Positions 1 through 11,070 of a stretch of DNA of 64,000 nt are shown in pieces. Made by a program: the position numbers and the translations under genes. A model generated the notes under the pieces. The model ran no database searches. It was not told the origin of the DNA and saw only the letters and a program-made list of their open reading frames with translations. Position 1 is the first letter of the stretch. Each line of letters opens with the position of its first letter. This stretch comes from Clavulina sp. PMI_390 (lineage: Eukaryota > Basidiomycota > Agaricomycetes > Cantharellales > Hydnaceae). The DNA is taken from assembly GCA_015039315.1 (NCBI GenBank), contig WIDE01000007.1, positions 105,898 to 169,897 on the forward strand, given 5' to 3'.

Positions 1-153
1 CCAGATACCCGAGTCAAAGGTGTTCTTGGCTACACGAACGGCCTCATCCACTGACTCGGGAGATGACGGAGTGAGCGAGGCTAGGAGTTGGCGAGTTGCG
101 GGATTATACACATTTAATGTCTGGCTGAGGGCAGGAGTAGCTGCATTGGCCAT
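1..153 (-). CDS. Aldehyde dehydrogenase, N-terminal fragment (cut by window edge)
   Basis: The minus strand opens with ATG at 153-151 and reads 51 codons without a stop to the window edge. The residues are typical of the NAD(P)-dependent aldehyde dehydrogenase N-terminus: the VYNPAT motif that opens the first Rossmann strand, a short SPESVDEAV linker, and a helix ending FDSGIW, matching the family pattern of an Ala-rich helix closing with a Phe and a Gly-x-Trp. Members oxidise aldehydes to carboxylic acids. Only about a tenth of the usual 480-500 residues is visible; the catalytic Cys and Glu lie outside, so the substrate class cannot be told. No mitochondrial presequence is obvious. The gene is divergent from the peroxidase at 1075. 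Confidence 0.75.
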   Translation of the reverse strand, partial: MANAATPALSQTLNVYNPATRQLLASLTPSSPESVDEAVRVAKNTFDSGIW

Positions 154-1074
154 GGTGGTGGCCAAGAGTCTGCTTGGCAGCATTCAGCAGAGGATGACTG
201 ATATGGTACTCTGTATGATTGAGGCTTGCTGATACTGATACCGAGGCCTGTGACAAGCAAATCAGCCAAACAAAGATTGACAGAATGAACATGATCAGCC
301 CAGCACGGTTCGGTTTGGGCCATCAACCTGCCCACCTCCTAAACTGTAACGTAGTTCATACATTGGCAGTGCAGTCCAACCATCGCCACATGGGACATCA
401 CCGCTGGAGGGCTCAACACGGCGCGATCGGGGGGTGAAATGCCGGAACTGGGCTCTGGGGCCACTTCGCTCCGTCGGTGACCGGGCCCGCCATATGTACA
501 GCATTGCAATGCATGGTTGCGTCCGAGCCACAAGCGACAAGATTCCCAGTGGCCTCAGAGCCGCTCTCTCGCGTCGTCTCGGTCCCTGTCGGGAGGCCGT
601 TCTATATGTGGAGGAAAGGGAAGAGAGAAAAAAAAGCGCTCATGGGCATGGGGGCGGAGGGCCCATCCCGTCCGCAACACAGCGATGAAATCAGTGGTTT
701 CCAGGAGATTGACTCAAATCTCCAAGATGATGTTCATCACTCCTGATGAGTCCCACGCACGACGTCAAATTCGACGCCCTCGTCGGGCCCAAGGAGGCAA
801 TTTCTCCATGCGGTGCTCCTAAACTCTCCTGCCCCCATCATTACGGCTCAATCGAAGATCCACACTGGGAACCCGAGTCAATTGGCGAATTTTCGGCTGT
901 TCCTTCCAATAAAAAATGACACCGACTTTTTGTCATTAGATTGATTTGCCTCTTCGCTGAGGAGTATAAGGACCGCACTCTCCTCGTCGCCATCTCCCCT
1001 CACCCAACCAGCCTCCCTCCAGCCAGCTACTGCTCCAAATCCTCCCTCTCTCTTCCCATCTCGCTCTTCCTCCA
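154..1074. promoter_or_regulatory. Gene-free divergent upstream region
   Basis: No coding region is supported here. It separates the minus-strand aldehyde dehydrogenase from the plus-strand peroxidase and so must hold both promoters. A TATA-like element (TATAAG) sits at 965-970, about 105 bp before the peroxidase ATG, followed by a pyrimidine-rich run from about 980 to 1070 that is typical of fungal core promoters and 5' leaders. A perfect short inverted repeat lies at 704-723. Confidence 0.5.
704..723. repeat. Perfect inverted repeat, 7-bp arms, 6-bp loop
   Basis: The arms GGAGATT (704-710) and AATCTCC (717-723) are exact reverse complements around a GACTCA centre. The last T of the left arm plus the centre forms TGACTCA (710-716), the consensus of Gcn4/AP-1-type bZIP factors. 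It lies about 350 bp upstream of the peroxidase start. A regulatory role is inference only. Confidence 0.4.
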
Positions 1075-2199
1075 ATGGCCTTGTCATTTTGCGAAAACCT
1101 TCCTGCTGGACATGAGCAGTACATCGACCCCCACCGCTGGGTCGCTCCTGGTCCTGGCGATATGCGCTCTCCCTGCCCAGCAATGAACACACTTGCCAAG
1201 TGAGTGCTCACCAAAACAGTCGCATAATGTATGCACGGTTGCTGATTTACTCTATTCAACCAGTCACGGGTACATGTGGGTAGCACACTAGATTTGCCCA
1301 ATTCGATCCTTTTGTACTGATGAATTGTGCCTTGCCGTTGCTCACCTAGTGCACGAGATGGTAGAGGGCTCACATTCTCCGAACTCGTTCGTGTGCAAAC
1401 GGAAGTTTATAACATTAGCACACCTCTCGCTGCCAGCCTTGGTATGTGGACTCCTTGTAGTTCATTATCAATGCCTCTCACTCACTGAATCCTTACCTAT
1501 AGCCTTCGAGGCCGTATTCCTCTGCGGGAATGGGATGACAGTAGACATGCATCAACTTCGCAAGCACAATGTCATCGAGCACGACGCCAGCCTTAGTACG
1601 TCTCATTCCCCTCACCTGCCTTCTCGCGATTCTGACCTCACGACTTGTGTACAGGCCGACGAGACGTTGTCCTTGGGGATGCTTGGACGATCGATCGCAA
1701 GCTTGTTCGCGACATGGAGACTCCAGCAGATGGCCAAACGCACGCAGGGCTAACCTTCACCGACATTGCTCGCGTTCGTGTGAAGCGCGAGAAGGTCGTC
1801 CCGACAGGTCGCCTCGACTGGGCCCACAACCGCATCGCGCTCGGCGAGTCATGTCTCGTAATTGGTGTCTGGGGTCTCGGGGGCGGCGGGGACTTTGAAA
1901 AGAACGTCGTTCCATATCACCGGATTCGCAGCTTCTTCGTCGATGAACGTTTGCCCGTGGACTGGAAGCGCCCCGAGTATTGCCTCGGATTCCTCAAAAC
2001 CCTCAATCTTGGCGGGAAGCTTCGCGCGGAGATGGACAGGCTATTGGGATTGGAGGCCGACGAGGCGCGCAAGGAAGAAGCAAAGGAGTCAGATGCTGAG
2101 CAATTGCTGCTGCAGCAGGAGCAACTGCGGTCTGAAACCCGAACCGCGCCGCCCACAATTGGAATCCCGCACAAGGTGTTGAAAGCGCTCGTCAATTGA
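1075..2199 (+). CDS. Heme-thiolate peroxidase (chloroperoxidase / unspecific peroxygenase family)
   Basis: Spliced from five exons (1075-1199, 1264-1275, 1350-1441, 1503-1595, 1655-2199), giving about 288 residues, within the range of the short peroxygenase class. The proximal motif PCPAMN, about 35 residues in, supplies the heme-ligating Cys. It is followed by LANHGYIARDGRGLTF and the EHDASL motif, both diagnostic of the Peroxidase_2 family; the EHD region normally shapes the Mg site and distal pocket. These enzymes use hydrogen peroxide to halogenate or oxygenate substrates. The start was chosen because the frame runs directly from ATG into the conserved domain. Unusually, no hydrophobic signal peptide precedes the domain, so an intracellular location is more likely than secretion. 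The second exon is only 12 nt. A long Glu-rich helix near the C-terminus (about residues 235-265) is outside the core domain. Confidence 0.92.
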
Positions 2200-4088
2200 T
2201 TTGCTTGGCCCCATCATGTGTCCTTGCAAACTGCTGCATCATCACCACTTGTCATTATTTTGCATTATATTGTGCTGTGCTGTCCCTTCCTCGCCACTGC
2301 TCCTGTATGTATCCCAACTTATTGCGACTCCCCCTATTGGTTTCCAACGTGTATTGTACAATATCCATACGTTAATTGATCTTGCCGCTTTCTTGGATAA
2401 AGAGTCTTATGAATATTGATCAGAATTCGTCTGGTGGTTCACTCTGGTTGAGCTTTTTGTTATGATGTGTTGATATCGAATATTTTCTCCCTCTCACGAA
2501 TTTTCAATGCCTCTCCCTCCTTCAACATTATCCTATATCCAGAACGCCGTAAGTCTAAAGATCAATCAAGCATCCAAGATGGCGCGTGCTGGGATGACAT
2601 TCATCTTCTGATGATTTCAACGAGCGGCCCTCATCGAGGTGTTCCGTAGTGAGCGTTCTTACTACAACGGTATCTGAGCACGCGTCATCATACCATCGAG
2701 TTTCTGCGCTTGACCGTATGTTGAACCTCTGCTGAACATGTTTTCGTGATTAGGGATGTGCAATAATGTAGAATGAGCCAATGTGTTTCAGGGACAAAAA
2801 ATTGTAGCGTGAGTTGTTCAACCACCTTATGCAATCCCCTCCCATCCCACTTTCATTGGTTATTGGCCTTCTATGATGAGAATCTTATTCACACTGTTCG
2901 AAAGGTGGCCTCAAGGGCCACCTACTATGTGAACATTTCTACAACGGTAACTGAGATGTGCCCAAACCTCCCTTGATTTATTATCATGATGACTATGAGA
3001 GTCTGCGTTCGGGTGCTAACCACTTTCTCACATAGGTTAATCGATGGGCTTTTTTTTTTGGTGCGATTTTATCGATCGTCCTCACTGCTTCCACTAGGTG
3101 AGGTTCATTCGCCATTGCCCACCAACTTTTTGCACGCGTTTCTCCATGAGCGAAGGGCGAATCTCCTTGATGAGAGAATTATTCACATTATACGAAGCAT
3201 CTGCCTATCGGGTTGATGCTCATGCGTACCCCTTCTACAACGGTAACTGAGGCTTCACCCTTCGCTCAAACCTTGTTCACATCTGCGCTTCGTGCTCCTC
3301 GTATCTGTGGATGAGTCAAATATCTGACAGCGGCTTGTTTGCAGTTCTTCATCCGTAGAGAAGAGCCCATTAGGGAGTAAATGGACCTAGTGACATGGAT
3401 CGACTTTGATACCTACTCATCGGGGATGGGACGGCGATCGTGGCCAAGTGCGCCTGGTTACTGCGGAGTGTCTAGACACACCGGTCTTCGGTTCCTTGTA
3501 TCATGTGCAGCGTGTGGGTCATGCTTCACGGTTACCGGAGTAAAGGTGAGCGTAAGCCGGTCCAAGCTCGATGGCCGATGATTCTCCAAGAGTTCTGTCT
3601 GGTGCATGTGCCGCAGATCTTATCGCAATAACGTGGTATCTCGTGGCCTCATTAGAATACAATTGTATATATATCCGTCTATTTTATTAGACCTCGGAGC
3701 CTTTCGTTTCTGATCGGGTACGGGAGAGAGAGACAGAGCAGGGATATCTGGCGACCTCCCATGCCACCACTGCACCCGTTGAAGCTGGCGGCCAACAACG
3801 AAGGCCGCTCACAAACCGATCCCCAGTGCGACAAGCGCAGGCACTGTCCATTTTTGGCAGTTTTTCGGGCGGCAATTGCACCCACGCGGCGTGACCGAAG
3901 TTTGGCTTCCCGAGTGACCCCAGACAATCCACATACATACAAACACCACTTCATTAATTTTCTGGCAGCATACTACATACACACCACTCCTTTACAGTTG
4001 CTTTATGAGTTGGTAGTGTGCTCATTATCTCTCTCTCCCTTCTTCCATTCTCTTCTCCTCCTCTCTTTCTCCTCGGGCGATTCGTCAA
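2200..4088. other. Long gene-free region with decayed repeats
   Basis: About 1.9 kb without a supportable gene; the small open frames lack splice logic or family resemblance. It holds the 3' end of the peroxidase transcript, three diverged copies of a repeat between about 2570 and 3270, and the upstream region of the transporter. From about 4025 to 4077 the top strand is almost pure pyrimidine just before the transporter ATG, as expected of a strong fungal promoter or leader. Confidence 0.5.
2570..3270. repeat. Diverged tandem repeat, period about 0.3 kb
   Basis: The string ACAACGGTAACTGAG occurs at about 2941 and 3238, and a close variant (ACAACGGTATCTGAG) at about 2665. In the two right-hand copies it is preceded at a similar distance by a GATGAG block followed by a related TTATTCACA-type segment (near 2875-2905 and 3165-3195). 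The spacing between copies is about 285-300 bp. The middle parts of the units have diverged heavily. Confidence 0.5.
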
Positions 4089-6457
4089 ATGGCTGGACCA
4101 GACGCCAAGAACAGAGAGTCAGAAGAAGACAAGCGGCCCTCGTCGTCGTCTGAAGAGGACCCAATAATCCACAATATCCCCGCGGCTGAGAGCTCGGATG
4201 ACATCCACTATAGAGTGTACAAGCGGCGATGGCTCGGTCTTGCCTCTCTATGCTTGCTCAACATTGCGAGCGGTAAGGATCTATTCTGGTCTACAGCCAA
4301 GATGCCTGTCAGGCTAGCCGCGTGGCAAATGCTCAGATTGTGTTGGCTATCTCTCTTTCAATGTGATTATCGTAGGAATGTGCTGGCTATGGTTCGCTCC
4401 TATCAGTGTGACTGGTAAGTCTCTAGCTCGAACCTCTGTTGCATGTATCGACGCTGAATATCCACTCCGTGCCTAGCCGCCGAACAGCTTGGGGTCTCCT
4501 TGTGCGTATGGTTTCCCAGTGATCGACAACGAGAAACCAGATTACTGGAACTAAATATCCTCGGTCCCTCTATCCCCTTTGCCCATCAGGACACGAATCA
4601 CTTGGCTCAGCAACGTCGTCTGCCTTATCTACGTCCCTGTTGCCTTTGCTGTCCCATTCGTGATCGATCGTTTCAAGATTCGCGGCCCAGTCAGTCACGC
4701 CTGTGTTCATCGACGCGTTTACTCAGTCTGCTAAACCACATCCACCACTACCTTCACTGTATCTCCTAGTCTATAACGTTTGCCCTAATCCTCTGTATTG
4801 GCGCCTGGATTCGCTACAGCGCTGTAGCACACTCCAACTCGCCCAACACGGCCTATACTCTCCTCCTCATTGGCCAGATCGCTACTGGCATCACCCAGCC
4901 ATGGTTCCAGGTCATCGGGCCTCGCTACTCTGAGCTATGGTTCGACTTGAAAGGCCGAACGACCGCAACGGCCATCGTTGCTATTTCTAATCCTGGTAAG
5001 CAGGCATTATGCTTGTCGCCGTCATTCCCATTCAACTGTACTTACGTTCCTGTTACCATCCCTTCGTTCCCCGCCACCAGTCGGCTGCGCGCTGGGGGAG
5101 CTCATATCGCCCTTGTATAGCGATGTCCGAAAATCGGTAACGTATCGCATATACCTATTTTCTCCGACGCTTCACGCTAATTGGGCGATTCCGTCTCTTT
5201 GGGTATACCAGCTACTCACACTAGCAATCATCACCACCATCCTCAGTCTAACGACACTTGGAATCCTTCCCGCGCCGCCAACGCCTCCAAGTGTGTCCAA
5301 GTTATCTATTATGTCCTTGAACAAGTGTGGTAACCACAGTGTTGTCTTCTCACAGCGTATGCGGGGTCCCATGAGAGAGCCCCCGGAGTCCCCGAAGTGG
5401 CCCGGGCGGCCTTTGGATTGACTTCTCGGAATAGCGCACATTCAACTCACCTCAAAATGACCCCTCGACAACGCGTGGATCTCCTTATTGTCACCATCGT
5501 TTTTGGTGTCCTCGTCGGCGCGTAAGTGTAGCCTCACCGTTTCCTATTATCCTGCTGAATACCTCGAATACTAAATCTACACCCTGTCTCTGCAGAGCTG
5601 ATGCATTCTTCGTGCTTGTTGACCAAATATGCAACCCCTACGGTTACTCGAATAATGCCTCCGGCAACATGGTATGTTTTCTGCGGTGTTCTCGTGTAGG
5701 TCATTGCCGTAACACAAACTTCTTCTCCGAGGGTGGAGCGTTGATTATCTCCGGGATCATCGCCGCTATCGTTTCGGCACCGTTATTCGATCGAGTGCTG
5801 ACGCACCACTTGGGATTCGTCGCCAAAGTGCTTGTTCCTATCATGAGCGTGGCATGGCTTTCCCTCATCTGGGATGGTACGTCCTCCTGTTGTCCTCCGC
5901 TCATACTCAAGGGAGCCAGTATGCTCATCTGCCTTTTGGTTCTCGTTTTTCTTGCCTCCTGCAGTGCGACCGAATAACTATGCCGGCCTTTACCCAGTTT
6001 TTGTCATCATTGGTGTCTGCTCTTTCATATTGCTACCAGTAGCCCTCGAACTTGGAGCAGAGATCACAAGCTCGGCAGAAACGTCCTCTGCAATCTTTTG
6101 GTGTGTAGCAAACCTGCTCTCATTTGTGTTCGTCGAGGTACGCTATTCCGCTCGTTGCTGCACATCTTTGTTCCACCATTAACTCACCTCTTTCTGCGTC
6201 CCCGTTGACATATATAGGTGATGAACGCCCTCCGAGCAGGGACCGACGCCTCCCCGCCGAACAACATGAAGCGTTCACTCATCTTCCTTGGTGCTGTCGT
6301 TATGGCGTCCTGCTTCCTCCCCGTCTTCGCCCTTGAGGCGAAGCAAGTGCGCAGAGAAGTAGACGTGCAAAAGGCTGCTGACCAGGAGAAGCAGGGGACT
6401 ATGGGCAGGGAATCGATAGGGCTGGAAACAAGGGGGGTAACAAGCTTGGAAGGGTAA
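4089..6457 (+). CDS. FLVCR-type major facilitator transporter
   Basis: Twelve exons can be joined in frame to a 502-residue protein (first exon 4089-4272, last 6218-6457). The start is the first ATG after a pyrimidine tract and is followed by an acidic Ser-rich tail, then YKRRWLGLASLCLLNIASG, the first transmembrane helix. Later diagnostic pieces are ITWLSNVVCLIYVPVAFAVP, TGITQPWFQVIGPRYSELWF and ISNPVGCALGELISP, which match the feline leukaemia virus subgroup C receptor-related branch of the MFS. Vertebrate members carry heme, choline or ethanolamine across the plasma or mitochondrial membrane; the fungal substrate is not known. About twelve hydrophobic segments fit the MFS fold, and the C-terminus is charged and cytoplasmic. 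The intron at 5137-5211 is 75 nt, free of stops and in frame, so its retention cannot be excluded. Confidence 0.9.
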
Positions 6458-7348
6458 TTAGTATCATGACGCGGCTGTAGAGGAGCACACGAGCTTTGTG
6501 CGTGGTGCAAGTTTTGGAACGCGTGTAGCATGAACCTGCATCTTTTGCTCGCTTGCCTTCTTGTTGTTCCCTGCATGCTTTTTTTTCTTGTCTCATTTTC
6601 CTGTTACCCTGTTGTGAACAGACGGACATGTAAACCTGGTTCCTTCACCGACGCGATATCCAATATCATTATATTACTAATGTAAAGGTTGATTCCATTG
6701 AACACGGCCGAAAAGCAAACAATACACGGTGTCATCACGCTTAGAGCTAATTAGGGTTAGGGTTAGGCCAAAAAGCAGTGAAATAATAAAAATCCAAGAC
6801 ACCATCAGATATCCCCTACGACGCCCCCGGTTCGTATGCGCCAATAAAGTCGCTCCAAACCAGATCTTTCATCGAGCGTTTGCACTAGACAAAACGCATG
6901 TTCTCGGATAAAGGCGCGAGGGGGGATGTCATCGGCTGGTGTTGAGATTGTGGCATCGTTAAGGATGCAAGACCGGTAAGTTACTATAAAGTATCCTACG
7001 CGAGTGTGGTCTAAAGGATTTCTAATTCGCGTGAATCGCAGCCTTTATTGAGGGCTTTGGTGTACCGTGCGCCGAGAAATTTTTTTGGTTCGGCTAATTA
7101 TCTGTGCTCATTCTGCTCGAATTTTGGGGGATGGAAACACGCTATGGTATAGCAAAAGAGGGGTATAGTATTCTATGGTCTGCCAGAGGTCTAGGGGCGG
7201 ACAGCAAGGGTGTAGTGGAACAGCTACAAAAACACAAGGAGAGGAGAGAGAGAGAGAGGGAGAGATTAGAAAAAAACGAATAAGGTACTCGTTGATGCCC
7301 GTAGTAGAGACATCGACCAAGGGGCCAGGATCAGTCTAAGCAGTCTCA
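6458..7348. other. Gene-free intergenic region (convergent 3' ends)
   Basis: About 0.9 kb between the 3' ends of the transporter (plus) and the DDT protein (minus). No coding signal is seen. It contains a short TTAGGG-type repeat at 6751-6767 and a purine microsatellite (GA-rich) at about 7238-7266. It must hold the two polyadenylation regions. Confidence 0.5.
6751..6767 (+). repeat. Interstitial telomere-type repeat (TTAGGG)
   Basis: Two complete TTAGGG units and a partial third stand in tandem (TTAGGGTTAGGGTTAGG). TTAGGG is the telomere repeat of most filamentous fungi. The array is far too short to be a telomere and sits between two ordinary genes. Confidence 0.75.
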
Positions 7349-9350
7349 TCAACTATAGCAAACGTCCAAGAAATCTGCAAACTCTTCCAAGCTCTTACAC
7401 AAGGGCTTGACCGCCTGTGCATGCTTCAGGCTCCCGTCCTTCCCAGCCTTCGACGAAAGCTCATCCACAGCCGTGTCCGAGTCATCCAGCGGAGTAAGCG
7501 GAGAACTCGAGTCGCGCGAGACAGCGGCAGGGACTGCCATCGCAGCTTCTTCGTCTTTGTACACAGCCGTGGTGGAAATCCACTTGGATAGCACGTGGAT
7601 CGACTCGGAGGTAGAAAACGCCCACCATCGCTCGATATCTTTGTCGGCCTTGGGGTTTGAGGCTTCACTGGCACCACCACCAGATCGCACCGCAGAAGCA
7701 CTGGCAGGTCTCTTGCCCCAAACGAAGACAAAGTATGCCCAGTTCGCAAGACTCTCACGTTCAGCTGGAGAGGGAGGCGAAGGGGCAGTAGGTTTCGGCT
7801 TCCTACCCTTGGTTTTGGTGGGACCAGAAGCGATGGCACGTGGGTGGGAGAGTGCGTAATACGTGCGACCATCGTGATCAGTGCCAAGAGATCCAAATCG
7901 GAGGGTATGGCCTTGCAATTCAGCATTGTAGCGCACGGCGATTTCGGTCGAGTTCACTTTGTGTGAATCCCTCGCCTCTTTGAGCTAGGCAAGTGACACA
8001 CGATATCAGCACTACAACCAGACAAACACAAAAACAAAAGGGGGGACTTACTTTAGCTTGCCAGGCGGCGTCGTGTGGGAGATTCTGCTTTGCTTTATCA
8101 CGTTCCTCGTTCGCCTCGTTTTTGAGTGCAGTGAAACGCTCTGTTTCTGCCGCGACTTCGGCAGCGCGATCCTTCTTAATACGAACCATCTCCTTCATGC
8201 TTTTGGCGGAGGAGGGAGTCAGAGTACGGCTCATAACGATGAGCATCTGTGATAAGACATACCCGTCATCAAGTTCTTGCCGGATTCCCGACGTGTGCAA
8301 GGCCTCTTCCATCAGACTGATGATCACAGGGATAAGCTGATCAGGATGAACGATGTCCTGGGGCCCAGTACGCGTCGTTCGGCGCACGAGAAGGCTATCG
8401 TCAAGCACGTCTTGGGAGAGCGGATCGGCGAGCGCCACAGTCAGAAGGTGTTCCACGTCTCGAATGGCTGTCAACATGTCGTCTAGGTTGATTTTAGCGC
8501 CTTTCAAGGTCTTTAGTGACTGGGCGAACAGCTGCTCGGAGTTTGAAGTTTCAGTAAGGTCAGGTAAGGTGCAGTAGGGATGAGACCAGACAGACAGACC
8601 TTTCTCGGTTCAGCCGACTTTTCGTCCGTGTAGACGATGTTTAATAGACCAATAAGCAAGGCTTTGCAGGTCTGCTCGGTGATCGGCTCAAAAAGGTTCA
8701 GCGTGTCCAGATGCAGACGAGCAATCTTGAGTTGAGCATGAAATCGGTGCGTGAATTCGCGGATCTAGACGCGGCCCATGTTCAGAGCTATGCCAGAGAA
8801 AAGGATTTGGAAGTACATCGTTGGAGACCCACGAAGACCAGACGCTCAACATATTCTCGATCGAAGCAATCGGGAATAGGTGTCCATTGGGGAGCAGGAG
8901 CCACCTTGGGGAGTTTCTTGGGCAGTAGAGTCGTGTTGACAGAGGGGAGCACGAATGTATTTGAGGCAGACAGCTGGAACGAAGGGTCAAGCGAATGCAA
9001 TGTTGAACAACTCCTTAGCGACATACGAGAGTCTGAATCGTTGGAGGTTTCGAGGTGATCACGACCTCGACGCGAGGCTTCTTCGTAGCTCTGGACTCGA
9101 GTAATTGCGTGAGGCCAGCAGAAGAGCTCGACGCGCCGAGTGTTGGTGCAGGTCCATTATGGGTGTTCTCGTCTCCAGAGCCAACGAGTTTGCGTTTGAG
9201 AGAGGAGGCAGAGGCGGGAGCTGGGAGGGCCATAGCAGACGAGGCGTGTGGTTGCATGGAGGGTCGTGGTGGGAGGGGGAGCTCGACAAAGACGCGCGAC
9301 ATTCGACGAGGTGGTGGTCCACTTTGCGGCTGATGACCTCTGTCGCTCAT
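7349..9350 (-). CDS. DDT/WHIM-domain chromatin-associated protein
   Basis: Five exons (9027-9350, 8833-8973, 8600-8764, 8052-8534, 7349-7984) join in frame to 582 residues. After a Pro/Ser-rich basic N-terminus with a KRK and a KKPR cluster (probable nuclear signals), the segment LVFIREFTHRFHAQL at about residue 145 resembles the opening helix of a DDT domain. About 300 residues further, LGTDHDGRTYYAL matches the WHIM2/WSD signature (G-x-D-x-x-G-R-x-Y-W/Y) found in ISWI accessory subunits such as Itc1, Ioc3 and WSTF. Such proteins bind ISWI and gauge linker DNA. At 582 residues it is much shorter than Itc1-type subunits and shows no PHD or bromodomain. A charged coiled-coil-like Lys/Glu segment precedes the WHIM2 motif. 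It is divergent from BMT2, 144 bp away. Confidence 0.68.
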
Positions 9351-9494
9351 TGCTTTTGCGTTATTGACCCAAAACACAAAAACATTGCCAAAGAACGCGC
9401 GTGACTGTGACACTTCCTTGGGAACTTCGGCCGCTCCTAACCCCTCTCCCTTGGTTAAACTCGAGCAAAATCAAATAAATCGATCTACTTCGTC

Positions 9495-10814
9495 ATGGCT
9501 AGAGGACGAAAAATACCGGTGACTGCCTCTTCCTCGGCGCCACAAACATCACACACCCCAAAGGCCACTCGGACCGTCATTCGCAAGGTTTCTGACTCTT
9601 CCTCAAGATTTGCCACATAAAATTTCTTCAACTCATCAATCAACCTCCAGTTCCATGTACTCCTCAAGAAGGAGGTAGCTATGCCGGAAAATATCTTCCG
9701 ATTCAGGGTTCATATCTCAATGTGCTCCTAGACAGCTCTTCTTGCCAAAAACGATCTTGTTGGCCTCGTCGAAGTCAGGGAGCAGTTGCAAAAGATGGGG
9801 GGACTACCAGGTTCGTCGATTATATGTGGGAATGTTTTGTATAACTGATCCTGGCGTATCTCTCGCATAGCATATCAAGCAATGGTTAGTGTCGTGGTAC
9901 CCTTCCACGGGCTTCCTGCGCGCTCACTGCCAATCTCCATAGTCCAATATTGGCCAAGGCCACGATAGAGGAGGAGGCACAGAAAAGGTCCTTCTAGACT
10001 GGTTGCCTTCTCATCTTCCTGATACCATCGGCAAAGGCAAAGGCAAAGCCCCCGTTCAGTAAGCCCACTTGTTTCTCTCCCAATCGCCCAGCCTGACCTG
10101 CGTATCACATTATAAAAGGATGTTAGAAGTCGGTATGTCAGAGAGATCCATATGACGCCCTGCTTTCGATCCGCACACTAACTGAGACTCTGCTACGAAG
10201 GCGCTCTCCGTCCAGACAACTACGCCAAGCACCAGTCATGGATCACAAACCACCCCATAGACCTCCATTCTCGCCATCCGGACATCCGCGAGCAAGACTT
10301 TCTCCTTCTTGACTCCGAAGAGAATAGAGACCGATGGGACGTCATCAGCCTCAGCCTCGTCATCAACTTTGTTCCCGACGCAACGGACCGAGGTGCGTGC
10401 CTACCTTAGATTCACCAATTCACTTTTACATTTTCGTACTAACTCCTATGATGGCACCTTGCATTGGTAGGGAGGATGCTCCGCCTCGCGCAATCCTTTC
10501 TCAAACCTGATACAGGGCTGCTATACCTCGTTGTGCCTGCGCCTTGCATCACAAACTCACGGTACCTCGATCGTTCACGCCTGAACCATATCCTCACCGC
10601 CGTGGGCCTGCGGATCGTAGAAGAGCGGCTGAAGCCTACGGGTAAACTCGCCTACTTTCTCTGTCATCGGGAACCTGGCTCGAGATCTCGGATAGGCGAT
10701 ACGAAGAAAAATGGGACTGCCGAGCAACTACCGAAAGAGCTGACCTCCAAGGTCACCTTGAGGGAAGGTGGATCTAGAAACAACTTTACGATTCTATTAC
10801 CAACCCATTCATAA
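9495..10814 (+). CDS. BMT2: 25S rRNA adenine-N1 methyltransferase
   Basis: Eight exons, two of only 14 nt, join to a 291-residue protein (9495-9587, 9651-9674, 9732-9810, 9871-9884, 9943-10058, 10119-10132, 10201-10392, 10471-10814). The order of motifs fits the Bmt2/YBR141c family: an N-terminal RKFHVLLKK segment, the SAM-binding core LEVGALRPDNYA, an IDLHS strand, IREQDFL, and the motif VISLSLVINFVPDATDRGRM. In yeast Bmt2 methylates N1 of A2142 in 25S rRNA in the nucleolus. The phases of all seven introns are consistent, which supports the model strongly despite the tiny exons. Its 144-bp upstream region is shared with the divergent DDT gene. Confidence 0.88.
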
Positions 10815-11070
10815 TATTTGCGCGAGGTCACTCAGCCAGTCAAACTGTAGGGAAAGTAGAATTGTAATGAATTTTTCAAGGATCTTGAGTTTCGCGCGTA
10901 CAATGTAGTTTGTGATAAGAAGGGGATTACTATTGTGTGATTATGACGTGATAGCCGAACGTAAAAAAGCACGACAGCGTTCTGAGAGGAAGAAACAGGA
11001 CAGGACAAAGATCATGAAAGAAATGCAGATGCGTTGAGAAAACACCCAAGAAACAAGAGCGACAATCCTT

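Noticed and set aside
7238..7266. GA-rich run as a possible functional element
   Set aside because: A simple purine microsatellite of this size is ordinary in fungal intergenic DNA.
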